Shown piece after piece: positions 16,288 to 28,647 of a stretch of 64,000 bases of DNA (positions are counted from its first letter, which is position 1; each line of letters begins with the position of its first letter). The notes beneath the pieces are model-generated. The model ran no database searches and had not been told where the DNA came from. It was given only the letters and a program-made list of their open reading frames with translations. Source of the DNA: Arthrobacter pascens (GTDB lineage Bacteria > Actinomycetota > Actinomycetes > Actinomycetales > Micrococcaceae). The translations under genes and the position numbers were made by a program. The stretch spans positions 62,001 to 126,000 of the forward strand of contig NZ_JAFHKT010000152.1 of NCBI RefSeq assembly GCF_017052465.1, in the 5' to 3' direction.

Positions 16288-18351
16288 ATGCCCTGGGTGA
16301 CATTCGTGCCCGTTCTGCTGCTTGCCGCAGTGATCTTCCTCGGGCCTGGACTGTTGGTCATGCGCGGGGCCGGGGTAAGGGGTCTTCCCCTCTTAGCGGT
16401 CTCCGGTCCGACGACGGTCACCATCGCCAGCGCCGTTGCCGTGGCAGCCCCCTACGCCGGTGTCGGCTACGGGATCGTCCCCGTTGCCGCTTGTGCCCTG
16501 GTCCTCACGGTCACAGCTCTCGTGCTGCGCTACGTCCTGGCCATGCGGGGCATTGTGTTCGGCGCCCAGCCCCGGAAGTCGTTCTTAAACGCCGCGCAGG
16601 ACGGTGCCGGCACGGGGCCAATCCTGACGCCGGCGCAGGAGTGGGTCAGGCGCGGCGCGATCGTTGCCGCGTTTGCCATACCGGCGGTCATCATCGCGGT
16701 GCGGTTCGCACGGATCATCGGCGCGCCAGGCAACATCTCGCAAACGTACGACAACATTTTCCATCTGAATGCCATCGGTCACATCCTGATCACCGGGTCG
16801 GGGTCATCCCTGACGCTCGGAAACCTGACCACAGCTTCCGCGGCGTTCTACCCGGCCGCGTGGCACGATCTGATCGCACTCGTCGCGTCAACAGCGTCAG
16901 TCTCAGTCCCGGAAGCCATCAGCGCCGGCAATATCGTCATTGCCGCCGTCATGTGGCCCCTGGGCATGATGTACCTGATCAGCCGGATCTCCAGTGGACA
17001 CGTCCTGCCCATGCTGTTGACGGGGGCACTGGCTGCGGGCTTCAGCTCCTTTCCCTACCTCATGATTGACTTCGGGGTTCTCTACCCCAACCTGTTGGCG
17101 ATCGCCATCATGCCGGTGGCACTGGCGCTGACCATTGACCTCCTCGGCCTCAATCCGACCAAGCGGCGGATCGTGCCTGTCCTCTGCCAGGGCATTCTCA
17201 TCCTCCCCGGCCTGGCCCTGGCGCATCCGAGTTTCGTTGTTGCCCTGTTTGGGCTGGCCCTCCCCCTGCTGCTGACAAAGCTCGTCCGGCTCGCCGCCGG
17301 CTTCAGGCGCGGAGAGGCCTCGGGCCGGCAGCTGGTTGGCTTTACAGTTCTGACGGCCGTGTTCATTCCGCTGGTTTTCATCGTGTGGGACATGGCCGGC
17401 CAGAGCCTCACGTCGTCACGCTGGCAGCCGTATCAGACAGTTTCCCAGGCCATCGGTGAGGTTCTTGGCGCCGGCCCCCAGGGAAGGCATGTTTCCCTGG
17501 TGATGTTCGTGATGCTCGTGGCGGGACTTGTCGCCTCCATCGCGCGCCGCAAGCTCGTATGGGTGCTGGGCATGGCTTTTATTGCCGCCGGACTCTTCGT
17601 CGTGGCGTCCGCACTTCCCGCGAGCGACACCCGGCACTTCCTGACCGGAGTTTGGTACAACGACTCATTCCGCCTCGCCGCGATGCTGCCCGTAGTCCTG
17701 CTGCCCTTGGCCGTCCTGGGAGGCGAAAGCATTCTGCGCGGAGCTGCCGCCATAGCCACGCAGCAGCGGGTAGGCGAGACGGCCAGCAGGATGCTGCGCC
17801 TTCCCGGCGCCACGGCCCTGGACAAGATTGCGCCCGCCGCTGTTCTGCTCGCGGGGGTCTTCGCCATCGCCGTGGGTGCACAGTTCGGTGCTGTTGGAAA
17901 AGAACAGGTCCTTGCATCAGCCAACTACAGGACAGGGCCACATGCCCCACTCGTCTCTACCGATGAGCGGGCACTCCTGGACCGCCTGCCCAGCCACGTT
18001 CCAGCCGGGGCCAGCGTCTACGGCGATCCCTGGACCGGGGCTTCCCTGACGGAGGGACTGTCGCTGCGCCGCTCTGTATCCCCGCACATCGTCGGCCGCC
18101 GCACACCGGAAGAACTGGTCATCCTGAGCAGAGTCGACGAGGCGGGGGTCAATCCGGTGGTCTGCCCGGCCGTGAAGAAGCTAAACGTGCAGTTCGCCCT
18201 CATCTTCGACGACCACGAGGTGCACGGCGGAGCCCACCCCAACACCGCCATGGACAAGGCTGACAGCGCGCCGGGGCTGAAGCTCGTTGATGAGCAAGGA
18301 GCGGCCCGGCTTTACCAGGTGACCGGTTGCGGCCCGCTGGGCAACCAGTAG
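16288..18351 (+). CDS. Large multi-spanning membrane protein (DUF6541-like)
   Basis: A 687-residue protein with about 13-14 hydrophobic segments filling residues 1-550, then a soluble extracytoplasmic C-terminal domain of about 140 residues with two late cysteines (CPAVKK and TGCGP) that could form a disulfide. The layout is that of GT-C glycosyltransferases or of DUF6541 proteins of actinobacterial polysaccharide loci. The loop before the second block (RIIGAPGNISQTYDNIFH) has acidic and polar residues where GT-C enzymes carry catalytic residues. GAGGAG lies six bases before the ATG. It is transcribed divergently from the GT2/DUF2304 set. A glycan role is inferred from position. Confidence 0.7.
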   Translation: MPWVTFVPVLLLAAVIFLGPGLLVMRGAGVRGLPLLAVSGPTTVTIASAVAVAAPYAGVGYGIVPVAACALVLTVTALVLRYVLAMRGIVFGAQPRKSFLNAAQDGAGTGPILTPAQEWVRRGAIVAAFAIPAVIIAVRFARIIGAPGNISQTYDNIFHLNAIGHILITGSGSSLTLGNLTTASAAFYPAAWHDLIALVASTASVSVPEAISAGNIVIAAVMWPLGMMYLISRISSGHVLPMLLTGALAAGFSSFPYLMIDFGVLYPNLLAIAIMPVALALTIDLLGLNPTKRRIVPVLCQGILILPGLALAHPSFVVALFGLALPLLLTKLVRLAAGFRRGEASGRQLVGFTVLTAVFIPLVFIVWDMAGQSLTSSRWQPYQTVSQAIGEVLGAGPQGRHVSLVMFVMLVAGLVASIARRKLVWVLGMAFIAAGLFVVASALPASDTRHFLTGVWYNDSFRLAAMLPVVLLPLAVLGGESILRGAAAIATQQRVGETASRMLRLPGATALDKIAPAAVLLAGVFAIAVGAQFGAVGKEQVLASANYRTGPHAPLVSTDERALLDRLPSHVPAGASVYGDPWTGASLTEGLSLRRSVSPHIVGRRTPEELVILSRVDEAGVNPVVCPAVKKLNVQFALIFDDHEVHGGAHPNTAMDKADSAPGLKLVDEQGAARLYQVTGCGPLGNQ

Positions 18352-18370
18352 GCGTTCTCCACATCAAGAC

Positions 18371-18438
18371 GCAGCCGGCATCCCTACGGCTCAGGCCGTT
18401 GGGATGCCGGCTGCGTTGGTTGTTGGGATGCCGGCTGC
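18371..18438 (+). terminator. Long hairpin with duplicated 3' arm
   Basis: A perfect 14-base stem (gcagccggcatccc at 18371-18384 with its complement at 18401-18414) encloses a second small stem, acggc/gccgt with loop tcag. The 3' arm gggatgccggctgc occurs again at 18425-18438, so the 5' arm can pair with either copy. It lies between convergent genes (stops at 18351 and 18470) and probably ends both transcripts. A clear T-run is missing. Confidence 0.65.
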
Positions 18439-18469
18439 GCTGAAAGTGATGGGTGGCAGGCTGCGCGCT

Positions 18470-19195
18470 CTACGCGCGCAGGGTGGCCACAGCTTGTTCG
18501 ATCGGGCCGTCAAACGTGACGTTTCCGCGGTCGAGCAGGATGCCGCGGTCACAAATCCGTGACACGAGATCCAAGTCATGGCTCACCACGACCAGGGTCT
18601 TCCCTTCCGCGGCGAGCTCCTGGATTTTCGCGATGCATTTCCTCTGGAAAGGCTCGTCGCCGACCGCCAGGATTTCGTCCACCAGGAACACCTCGGGGTC
18701 AGTGTGGACGGCTACTGAGAAGGCGAGCCGCAGGTACATGCCCGAGGAATAGAACTTCACCTCGGTGTCAATGAACTTGCCGATTTCGGCGAATTCAACG
18801 ATGGAGTCGAAGCGCTCCTTGATTTGTTCCTCGGTCATGCCAAGGATTGCCCCGTTGAGGTACACGTTGTCCCGGCCCGACAGGTCGTGGTGGAAACCTG
18901 CACCGACCTCGATTAGCCCGGCAACCCGGCCCCGTGTCCGGACGGTTCCGTTGTCGGGCACCATGACACCGGAAATGTGTTTCAGCAGTGTCGACTTGCC
19001 GGATCCGTTGAAGCCCAGGAGGGCCACGGCCTCACCCTGGTCTATTTCCAGTGAGACGTCATGCAGTGCGTGGAACTTCTCCGAAAGATCGCCCTTACGG
19101 CCTTTGGCCAGCCAGACAATGGCTTCCTTGATGGACCGTGTGTGGCGCAGCACGAACTGTTTGTTGATGTTCTTGACTTCGATCGCGGTGGTCAA
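18470..19195 (-). CDS. Wzt/TagH-type polysaccharide ABC exporter ATPase
   Basis: ABC ATPase of 241 residues from the polysaccharide/teichoic acid export subfamily. Walker A is LLGFNGSGKSTLL, and the family-typical GRVAGLIEVGAGFHHDLSGRDN and FYSSGMYLRLAFSVA (signature) precede Walker B VFLVDEILAVGDEPF. It ends after the nucleotide-binding domain and lacks the C-terminal carbohydrate-binding domain of long Wzt proteins, so substrate choice may rest elsewhere. The TTG at 19195 has AGGAG eight bases upstream and directly follows the permease stop. With the permease and Glf/GlfT2 it forms a galactofuranan-export operon like the mycobacterial Rv3781-Rv3783 type. Confidence 0.9.
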   Translation of the reverse strand: MTTAIEVKNINKQFVLRHTRSIKEAIVWLAKGRKGDLSEKFHALHDVSLEIDQGEAVALLGFNGSGKSTLLKHISGVMVPDNGTVRTRGRVAGLIEVGAGFHHDLSGRDNVYLNGAILGMTEEQIKERFDSIVEFAEIGKFIDTEVKFYSSGMYLRLAFSVAVHTDPEVFLVDEILAVGDEPFQRKCIAKIQELAAEGKTLVVVSHDLDLVSRICDRGILLDRGNVTFDGPIEQAVATLRA

Positions 19196-19196
19196 G

Positions 19197-20064
19197 TTAG
19201 AGCTCCTGTGCAAAACGGCCCTCAAGCCGTCGGAAAGTCAGCTGCCCGATGAGCAGGATGCCGGCAGAGACGAGCAGCGCCACTGGCATCCAGACAGAGA
19301 GCAGGTTCGGGGGTAACGGAGCGCTGCCGTCCGTCGTCGGGAGCCAAAACGCATAGTGGAACGATTCCACGCCCACCGTAATGGGGTTGAACTGGTAAAC
19401 GGTGAACCAGAATTCACCCAGTTTGTCCGCAACCATGGTCCAGGCGTACATCACGGGCGAAGCCCAGGTCGCCACCATGAGCAGCATGTCGACGAAGTTC
19501 TCCGAGTCCCGGAAGTAGACGTTGACTGCGCCGAAGAGCAGGCCGAGGCCTGTCGCCAGCAAGCCGACTATCGCGAACCCGCCCAAGGCCGCGGCCAACT
19601 GCAGGAATGACGGGTGCCATCCCGCGTAAAGGCACGCACCGACGAGGATGACGAGCTGCGGAAAGAAATGCACCGCAGAGACCCATACCGAGGCCACCGG
19701 GAACAGCTCCCGCGGAAGATAGATCTTCTTGATGAGCCCCCCGTTGTTCACGATGGAGCGGGAAGCGTTCCCCAGTGCCTCGTTGAAAAAGTTGATCAGC
19801 ACGATTCCGGAGAACAGGTAGATCGCATAATTGGGAAGGCCGCCCGGGTTCCGGGGACTGTTCTCCAGGCCCAGGAACACACCGAGCGCAATGTAGAACA
19901 CAATGAACTGCACACCGGGCTTCACATACGACCACAGCAGCCCCAGCACGGAACCCCTGTACCTGACCTTCAGCTCTTTGCGGACCAGCAGCTTGAGCAG
20001 GAACCTCGTGCGGAAGACCTCGGCGAGCCCGCCGCCGACTCCGGGGCGGGCCAGCTCCTCCGTG

Positions 20065-20075
<11 letters not shown>
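19197..20075 (-). CDS. Wzm/TagG-type polysaccharide ABC exporter permease
   Basis: ABC-2 family permease of 292 residues with six hydrophobic segments. KLLVRKELKVRYRGSVLGLLWS near the N-terminus and the NPRNPGG-type loop followed by YAIYLFSGIVLINFFNEAL are hallmarks of teichoic acid/O-antigen exporters. The ATG lies inside the end of glfT2 (11-base overlap), and the stop is followed at once by the ATPase TTG. It should form a dimeric channel with the ATPase to move a lipid-linked polymer out. The adjacent galactofuranose genes suggest a galactan as cargo. Confidence 0.9.
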
Positions 20076-23411
<3,336 letters not shown>

Positions 23412-23456
23412 TTAGCGTGGTTCCGGAAGTTGCCCTCAAGAACGGAGGCCCGGCAG

Positions 23457-26400
23457 GTGGATCTGCACTTCACCCTGGTTCGCGGCCCCGGCTCCGCAGT
23501 GGCCGCCGGGCCGCTGGAACTGACCGCGTCGGTCGCCGACGGATCGTCCGGGGCAGCGCTCGACCGGGAGCTCTCCCGGTGCTTTCAGACCCGGCGGCTG
23601 ACCCTCAATGGCCTGCCGATTTCTTCCTTGACCATAGGTCAGGCCCCTCTGGTCACCGGCGCTGTCATCGTGGACGGCGGGCAACACCCGGGAGGGCGCC
23701 GGGACCGGCCTGCACGCGATGCCCCCGCTGCATTGCTGCTGGCTGTGCACAGCGGCCCTGCCGCCGGAACGGTGCTGCCGCTGCGCCGCGGGAGCTATCT
23801 GATCGGACGCACCAACGCTCAACTGACCATTCCTGACGTGGACCTGTCCCGCGGACACGCACGGATCGAGGTGTCGGAAACGGCCTTGATCATTGAGGAT
23901 CTCGACAGCGTCAACGGCACGGAAGTGGACGGTAGATTCGTCCGGAATGCTGCCATCTCCACAAGCTCCCTCATCCGCTGCGGGCGTTCCACGCTGTCCG
24001 TTGTGGTGGCCGCACCGCCAGGCTCCCCGAACGCAGGCCTTGACTCCGCCGGTCAGTCGGTGGCCGAGCCGTTGACGGTACCGCGGCCGCCGGGGCAGGA
24101 AAACCGGGGAATGCTGTTTCTCAGCGCTGCGCTTCCGGTTGCTGTCGGTGTTGGGCTGGCTCTGCTAACCGGAATGTGGATGTTTCTGGCGTTCACGGCA
24201 GTCTCGGTGGTGATGCTCCTGGTGCCGTTATTGACGGGCCGGCGGCAGCGGCGCGGCGTGCGATCAGCGGTTGCCGAGGCCGCGGCCAAAGACCGGGAAC
24301 GACGACGGCGGTCCGCGCCGTCAGCCGCACAGCTGGCCTTGAACGCCGCGGGGGCGGTGATGACCGCCGAAACCCCGCCGGATGCCTCCGGAGTCTGGCT
24401 CCGCCTCGGCTTGGCAGAGCAGGACGCGAACGTCAGGGTGGACCCGCCGGATGCGGAGTTTCGGCCGCCGCCGCTTGGGTCGGTGCCGCTGCTGCTGGAC
24501 CCGCAAATTCCCGATGTCACTGTGCGCGGGCCTGACCCTGAGGTGTCCGGATTGATGCGCTCATTTCTCATGCAGCTCACGGGATATCCAATGGCCCGGG
24601 GAACACGGGTTGCTGTCTGCGGACCTGTCTCATCGCTGCCGCTGACTGCGAGATACCTTCCCAACGTCACGCTGCATGCTGCTTCCGGCGACGTTGAGAG
24701 TATCTTCGCCTGCAGCCCAGACGGAGGCCCCGCCGGAGTCCTCCTGCTGGCGGCCCGTGCGGGGACGGGCTGGCCGGGCCACGTGGTCGAAACGGCACGG
24801 CGGCACCGGTGGCGGGTCATGAGGTTCACGGATTGCGGTTCGGCGGCTTCGGCCGGTTCAACCAGCCCGGACGGCCACGGGCCGCCTGGGACGGATATTG
24901 AGCTTGCCGGGCACCGGGCCGTACTACGCTCCGCCGGCACCAGCCAACGCTTCACGGCCGACCTCGTACCCCATGACGTCTTTGACCGGTACTGCCGGCA
25001 GTTCAGCCAAAGGGGATCCACGGCTGCGGGACGCTCCGTACCCGCCGCTTGCCCGCTCAGTGACATTCTTGATCTGTCAGCAGAGGCTACAGACCTCAGG
25101 TGGTCCGAGAGAAGGCTTGCCCCCGGACTGGCCATCCCTATTGGACTGGGTGCAGATGGTCCGCGCATCCTCGACATTGAGGCTGACGGTCCGCACATCC
25201 TCATTGCCGGCACCACGGGCTCCGGGAAGTCGGAGCTCCTGCGAAGCCTGACCGTGGCCCTGGCGCTCAGCTTTCCTCCAGACCGTGTTAACGTCCTGTT
25301 CTTCGATTTCAAGGGCGGGTCGGGGCTGGGCCCGCTGACGCCGCTCCCCCACTGCGTGGGGATGCTGACCGACCTCTCCAGGAGCGAACTTGACCGGACC
25401 ATGGCGTCACTGCGGGCGGAAGTCCGGCGCCGGGAGCAACTCCTCGCAGAGGCCCAGGCGCCCGACCTCGCAGCCTACCGCCTGTTCAGGGCCCATGAGT
25501 CGTCTCCTCTCCCGCAGCTGATCCTCATCATCGATGAGTTCCGGATGCTGGTGGACGACGCCCCCGCATCCTTGAACGAACTGATGAGAATTGCCACCAT
25601 CGGCCGCTCGCTGGGAATCCACCTGATCATGGCGACGCAGCGTCCGCAGGGGGCACTCAACGCCGATATCCGGGCCAACGTCACCACCAGCATCGCCCTG
25701 CGGGTCCAGTCCGCCCATGAATCGGCCGACATCATCGGCACCAACGCTGCGGCCGCGATCAGGGTTGAGACGCCGGGGCGGGCCTATCTTGCGCGGGGAA
25801 CACAAGAACCCGAGGAATTCCAGGCGGCGTCCCTCTCCGTCACGGCCGCGGAGCCCGGGCACGGCATGGCCATCGTTCGCCCCACGACGGAGGCCCTCCG
25901 GATAGCCGCGGCCCCGGTGGTGGACGGCGACGCCCCCTCCGCCCCGCCCACGCCGGCCGCAGCGGCCGGTCCGCTGGTCGGCACGGCGGCGTCGTTGTGG
26001 GCAGCACAGGGTGGCCCCGCCGTCAGAAGCCCTGTCGCCCCGCCGCTGCCGGTCGCTCCGACCTTTCCCAGCATGGCCGCACAGTCCGGCACCGGTTCCC
26101 CTCCAGGCGAAGGCTGCTGCGTGGAGCTCGGCTGGCTGGATTTGCCCCGCCGCCAGGAGGTCATCCGGCTCTTGTGGAGCCCTGCCAGCGATGGACATCT
26201 TGCGCTGGTGGGCGGCACAGCCGGTGATGCAGCCCGCGCCATGTCGCTGGTTCTGCACCAGCTGGCGGTGCATCCGGATGAGTCCCATCTCTACGTCCTG
26301 GATGCCGACGGTTCGCTGTCCGGAATGAAGGCGTCGGCCCGGACCGGCGCAGTGGTCGGACTGCACGAATTGCGCCGGGGAGTACGGGTGCTGGAACGGC

Positions 26401-27569
26401 TTCGTCAGGAGATGTCCCAGCGGCTGAGCGGTGCCGGAGCGGCCCAGGCCACTCCCCTGGTCCTGGCGGTCTCCGGGTGGGGATCCTGGGTCTCCGCCCT
26501 GCGGGCTTGCCCCTTGATATGGGCTGAAGACCTGGTGCAGGACATCGTTCGCGACGGGTGCCGTGCCGGTATCACCGTGGTCATGTCGGGTGAGCGCGAA
26601 CTGGCCATGTCGCGGTTTCTGTCCGCCATACCAAGCCGGGTCTATTTTCCCCGCGGTGCCAGCGATGAGAGCCGCTTGACATGGCCCAAAATGCCTGAGG
26701 TCCAGGATGTCCCCGGACGTGCGGTGGCCTTCGGATCGATATCCGGCGGCCACCCCGCGGCGTGCCAGTTCCATGCCCACGACGGACTGGTGCGCCACCG
26801 CTCCGAGATGCCGCCCAGCCCGCAGGCCCCGCCTTTCAGGGTGGAGGCACTGCCTTCCCGCCTTCCGGTAGAAAACCTGCTCGCGCTGATCCGCCACGGG
26901 CACGGCCCGGCGGCCCCGGAGTCGTCCAGTCACCGCCAAAGCGCGCAAAGCGCGGAAAGCTCCCAGCAAAGTTCCAGCCGGGCCCGGCAACTCTTCATCG
27001 GTGTGGGTGGCGATGATCTTCGGCCAGTTGCTGTGCGCCTCCCGTCAGGGGGCGTCCTTGCAATCCTGGGAGGCGCCGGCTCGGGAAAAAGCGCGTTGCT
27101 CGACGCTATTCCCGTCGTTAATCATTCAGCGGCAGCCTGGCTTCGTCCCCATGCCGAGATCAGCCCTGCAGAATACTGGGCGGAAATACACCGCGAAGCA
27201 CTCGCGGGGCGCCTGGCCCGGCATGGTGTGCTGCTCGTGGACGACGCGGATGTGCTGCCCGCTTCCGTTAACAAGCTTTTGCTGGACATCAATGCCCTCG
27301 GATGGGCCGTCATCGTGTCCGCGGGCTTTAGCCAGACTCTGGTGCAGCGGGTGCCCCTGACCATGGCTGCCCGCAGTTGCGGCACCGGGATACTCATTGC
27401 TCCAAGGAGTCCGATGGACGGAGACCTCTTCGGAGTGAGGTTCGAGCTGGAACCGAATCCGCCTCCGGGACGCGCCGTCCTTCTTTCGGACGGCGCGTCA
27501 GTGCCGGTCCAGCTGGCCGGTCCAGTGATGGGCACCGACGCTCCGCAGCCCGACCCGGCCGGTCAGTGA
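23457..27569 (+). CDS. FHA-domain FtsK/EssC-type ATPase
   Basis: A 1370-residue protein with the domain order of Firmicute EssC: an N-terminal ubiquitin-like/FHA region (FHA about 110-185, with GSYLIGRTNAQ, LSRGHARI and DSVNGTEVDG), two membrane helices (about 220-260), then three ATPase modules. D1 has Walker A GTTGSGKSELL (about 584) and Walker B LILIIDEFRML. D2 (from about 915) is degenerate: its P-loop position reads GGTAGDAARA, without the lysine. D3 (about 1205) has GGAGSGKSALL. GGAGG eight bases upstream fixes the GTG at 23457. It probably drives type VII-like secretion, but no WXG100, EccB, EccD or mycosin gene is next to it. Its stop abuts the stop of the next gene. Confidence 0.85.
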   Translation: MDLHFTLVRGPGSAVAAGPLELTASVADGSSGAALDRELSRCFQTRRLTLNGLPISSLTIGQAPLVTGAVIVDGGQHPGGRRDRPARDAPAALLLAVHSGPAAGTVLPLRRGSYLIGRTNAQLTIPDVDLSRGHARIEVSETALIIEDLDSVNGTEVDGRFVRNAAISTSSLIRCGRSTLSVVVAAPPGSPNAGLDSAGQSVAEPLTVPRPPGQENRGMLFLSAALPVAVGVGLALLTGMWMFLAFTAVSVVMLLVPLLTGRRQRRGVRSAVAEAAAKDRERRRRSAPSAAQLALNAAGAVMTAETPPDASGVWLRLGLAEQDANVRVDPPDAEFRPPPLGSVPLLLDPQIPDVTVRGPDPEVSGLMRSFLMQLTGYPMARGTRVAVCGPVSSLPLTARYLPNVTLHAASGDVESIFACSPDGGPAGVLLLAARAGTGWPGHVVETARRHRWRVMRFTDCGSAASAGSTSPDGHGPPGTDIELAGHRAVLRSAGTSQRFTADLVPHDVFDRYCRQFSQRGSTAAGRSVPAACPLSDILDLSAEATDLRWSERRLAPGLAIPIGLGADGPRILDIEADGPHILIAGTTGSGKSELLRSLTVALALSFPPDRVNVLFFDFKGGSGLGPLTPLPHCVGMLTDLSRSELDRTMASLRAEVRRREQLLAEAQAPDLAAYRLFRAHESSPLPQLILIIDEFRMLVDDAPASLNELMRIATIGRSLGIHLIMATQRPQGALNADIRANVTTSIALRVQSAHESADIIGTNAAAAIRVETPGRAYLARGTQEPEEFQAASLSVTAAEPGHGMAIVRPTTEALRIAAAPVVDGDAPSAPPTPAAAAGPLVGTAASLWAAQGGPAVRSPVAPPLPVAPTFPSMAAQSGTGSPPGEGCCVELGWLDLPRRQEVIRLLWSPASDGHLALVGGTAGDAARAMSLVLHQLAVHPDESHLYVLDADGSLSGMKASARTGAVVGLHELRRGVRVLERLRQEMSQRLSGAGAAQATPLVLAVSGWGSWVSALRACPLIWAEDLVQDIVRDGCRAGITVVMSGERELAMSRFLSAIPSRVYFPRGASDESRLTWPKMPEVQDVPGRAVAFGSISGGHPAACQFHAHDGLVRHRSEMPPSPQAPPFRVEALPSRLPVENLLALIRHGHGPAAPESSSHRQSAQSAESSQQSSSRARQLFIGVGGDDLRPVAVRLPSGGVLAILGGAGSGKSALLDAIPVVNHSAAAWLRPHAEISPAEYWAEIHREALAGRLARHGVLLVDDADVLPASVNKLLLDINALGWAVIVSAGFSQTLVQRVPLTMAARSCGTGILIAPRSPMDGDLFGVRFELEPNPPPGRAVLLSDGASVPVQLAGPVMGTDAPQPDPAGQ

Positions 27570-28067
27570 TCAGAGCGCAGGAGGCGAGCCGGCCGCTCGG
27601 GAGGCGAACCGGATAACGCGCTTATCGAACAGCAGCACGATGGCTACCGCGGCGGGAAGAAGCATGGCCAGGCCCGCCAGCGGATAGCCGCCGGTCAGCG
27701 TCGGGAACCCAATGGTGAGCACGAACAGTTGCGCCACCAGGGCACCTGCCCGTGGCCAGCGGAAGCCCCGGAACAGGAAGACGGCAACCGCATACAGCCA
27801 CGACGCGAATGCCAGCAGTAAAGCAAGGGTAAAGACCGCGCCCCAGAAGGACAGGACAGGGGCGCCGGTCACCAGCTGGAGGCCGTACCAACCGGCAGCG
27901 GCCAGCAGTGCAGTGGCCTCGGCCGCGACAATAGCCGAGATTGCAGCGATTGCACGGGGTCGCCCGCCGGGGGATGATGACGTCTCCGGCGTGCTCGGAT
28001 GTTGGAAGCCGCCGCCGTCACCAGGCTCGGGGGACGGGTCGGAGGGGCTTGCTGGGGGTCTTGACAC
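27570..28067 (-). CDS. Hypothetical four-helix membrane protein
   Basis: A 165-residue protein with a proline/serine-rich N-terminal tail of about 35 residues, then four hydrophobic segments (about 40-62, 72-98, 107-125 and 127-147) and a basic C-terminus (FDKRVIRFAS). I cannot assign a family; many actinobacterial genomes encode small proteins of this build. It starts with GTG at 28067 after a weak AGGG. Its stop directly abuts the stop of the convergent EssC-like gene with no spacer. A link to either neighbour is not shown. Confidence 0.65.
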   Translation of the reverse strand: MSRPPASPSDPSPEPGDGGGFQHPSTPETSSSPGGRPRAIAAISAIVAAEATALLAAAGWYGLQLVTGAPVLSFWGAVFTLALLLAFASWLYAVAVFLFRGFRWPRAGALVAQLFVLTIGFPTLTGGYPLAGLAMLLPAAVAIVLLFDKRVIRFASRAAGSPPAL

Positions 28068-28209
28068 ACTGGCACCCTACCGGACATAGTCGACACACGG
28101 TGGGGGGCGGTTGCCCGGTGTGATGCATCGCTCACGTTTCGGACGCATTTCGTGGACCACTACCCCTTGTTTACACAGCGTTAACATGAAACGCTTGATC
28201 CAGATGACC

Positions 28210-28235
28210 AAGGGGGCCCCTCAGGGCCCCTTTCC
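28210..28235 (+). terminator. GC-rich hairpin with T-run in the whiB leader
   Basis: The sequence aagggggcccctcagggccccttt folds into a ggggccc/gggcccc stem with loop ctca, extended by A-T pairs, and ends in tttcct. It looks like an intrinsic terminator but sits about 70 bases upstream of the whiB ATG, not after a gene. It could be an attenuator, the end of a short leader transcript, or a terminator insulating the divergent gene. Confidence 0.45.
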
Positions 28236-28247
28236 TATGTAGGCCCT

Positions 28248-28263
28248 AGTGAATATTTTCACA
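28248..28263 (+). promoter_or_regulatory. CRP/GlxR-like box before whiB
   Basis: AGTGA-N6-TCACA matches nine of ten bases of the TGTGA-N6-TCACA consensus bound by CRP, GlxR and mycobacterial Rv3676. The centre is about 48 bases upstream of the whiB start codon. Mycobacterial whiB1 is known to be under CRP (Rv3676) control, so the site probably has the same role. Confidence 0.55.
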
Positions 28264-28303
28264 AGAGGCGATTGACTTACCAGGAATGGAGTGACTGATC
28301 AGC

Positions 28304-28552
28304 ATGGATTGGCGTAACCGCGCAGCGTGCCTCGACAAGGACCCGGAGCTTTTCTTCCCGGTTGGAAACACGGGCCCAGCCCTTCTTCAGATCGAGGAAG
28401 CCAAGAGCGTCTGCCGTCGGTGCCCCGTCGTCGACACGTGCTTGCAGTGGGCGCTGGAGTCCGGCCAGGATGCCGGCGTCTGGGGCGGCATGAGCGAAGA
28501 CGAGCGCCGTGCGCTCAAGCGCCGGGCGGCCCGCGCCCGCCGGGCCTCCTAG
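28304..28552 (+). CDS. whiB1: WhiB-family Fe-S regulator, WhiB1 type
   Basis: An 82-residue WhiB-like protein that should bind a [4Fe-4S] cluster through C9, C37, C40 and C46 (C-x27-C-x2-C-x5-C). The turn GVWGG and a very basic tail (RRALKRRAARARR) for DNA contact follow. The next gene on the opposite strand encodes PdtaS, as in Mycobacterium tuberculosis where whiB1 (Rv3219) neighbours pdtaS (Rv3220c), so WhiB1 is the best assignment. GGAG lies about a dozen bases before the ATG. A CRP-like box and a hairpin lie in the leader. Confidence 0.93.
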   Translation: MDWRNRAACLDKDPELFFPVGNTGPALLQIEEAKSVCRRCPVVDTCLQWALESGQDAGVWGGMSEDERRALKRRAARARRAS

Positions 28553-28574
28553 CGCCCCTTCACCAGTTTCGGCA

Positions 28575-28605
28575 AAAGGCCGCGGACCCAGGGTCCGCGG
28601 CCTTT
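28575..28605 (+). terminator. Terminator after whiB1
   Basis: A 13-base perfect stem (aaaggccgcggac with its complement) encloses the loop ccagg and is flanked by A and T runs on either side, so it could stop transcription from both whiB1 and, less directly, the convergent pdtaS gene. Confidence 0.85.
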
Positions 28606-28647
28606 GCTGTTATCCATGGCTTCGGCGCGTCGCACGGCCCGCCCGCA

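Noticed and set aside
25407-26990. Open frame of about 527 codons on the minus strand
   Set aside because: It is antisense to the FtsK/EssC-type ATPase gene, which has clear Walker motifs and a strong ribosome site; the antisense protein is low-complexity.
28119-28136. TGTGA and TCACG half-sites upstream of whiB1
   Set aside because: The spacer is eight bases, not the six needed for a CRP-type site, so it was not called as a second box.
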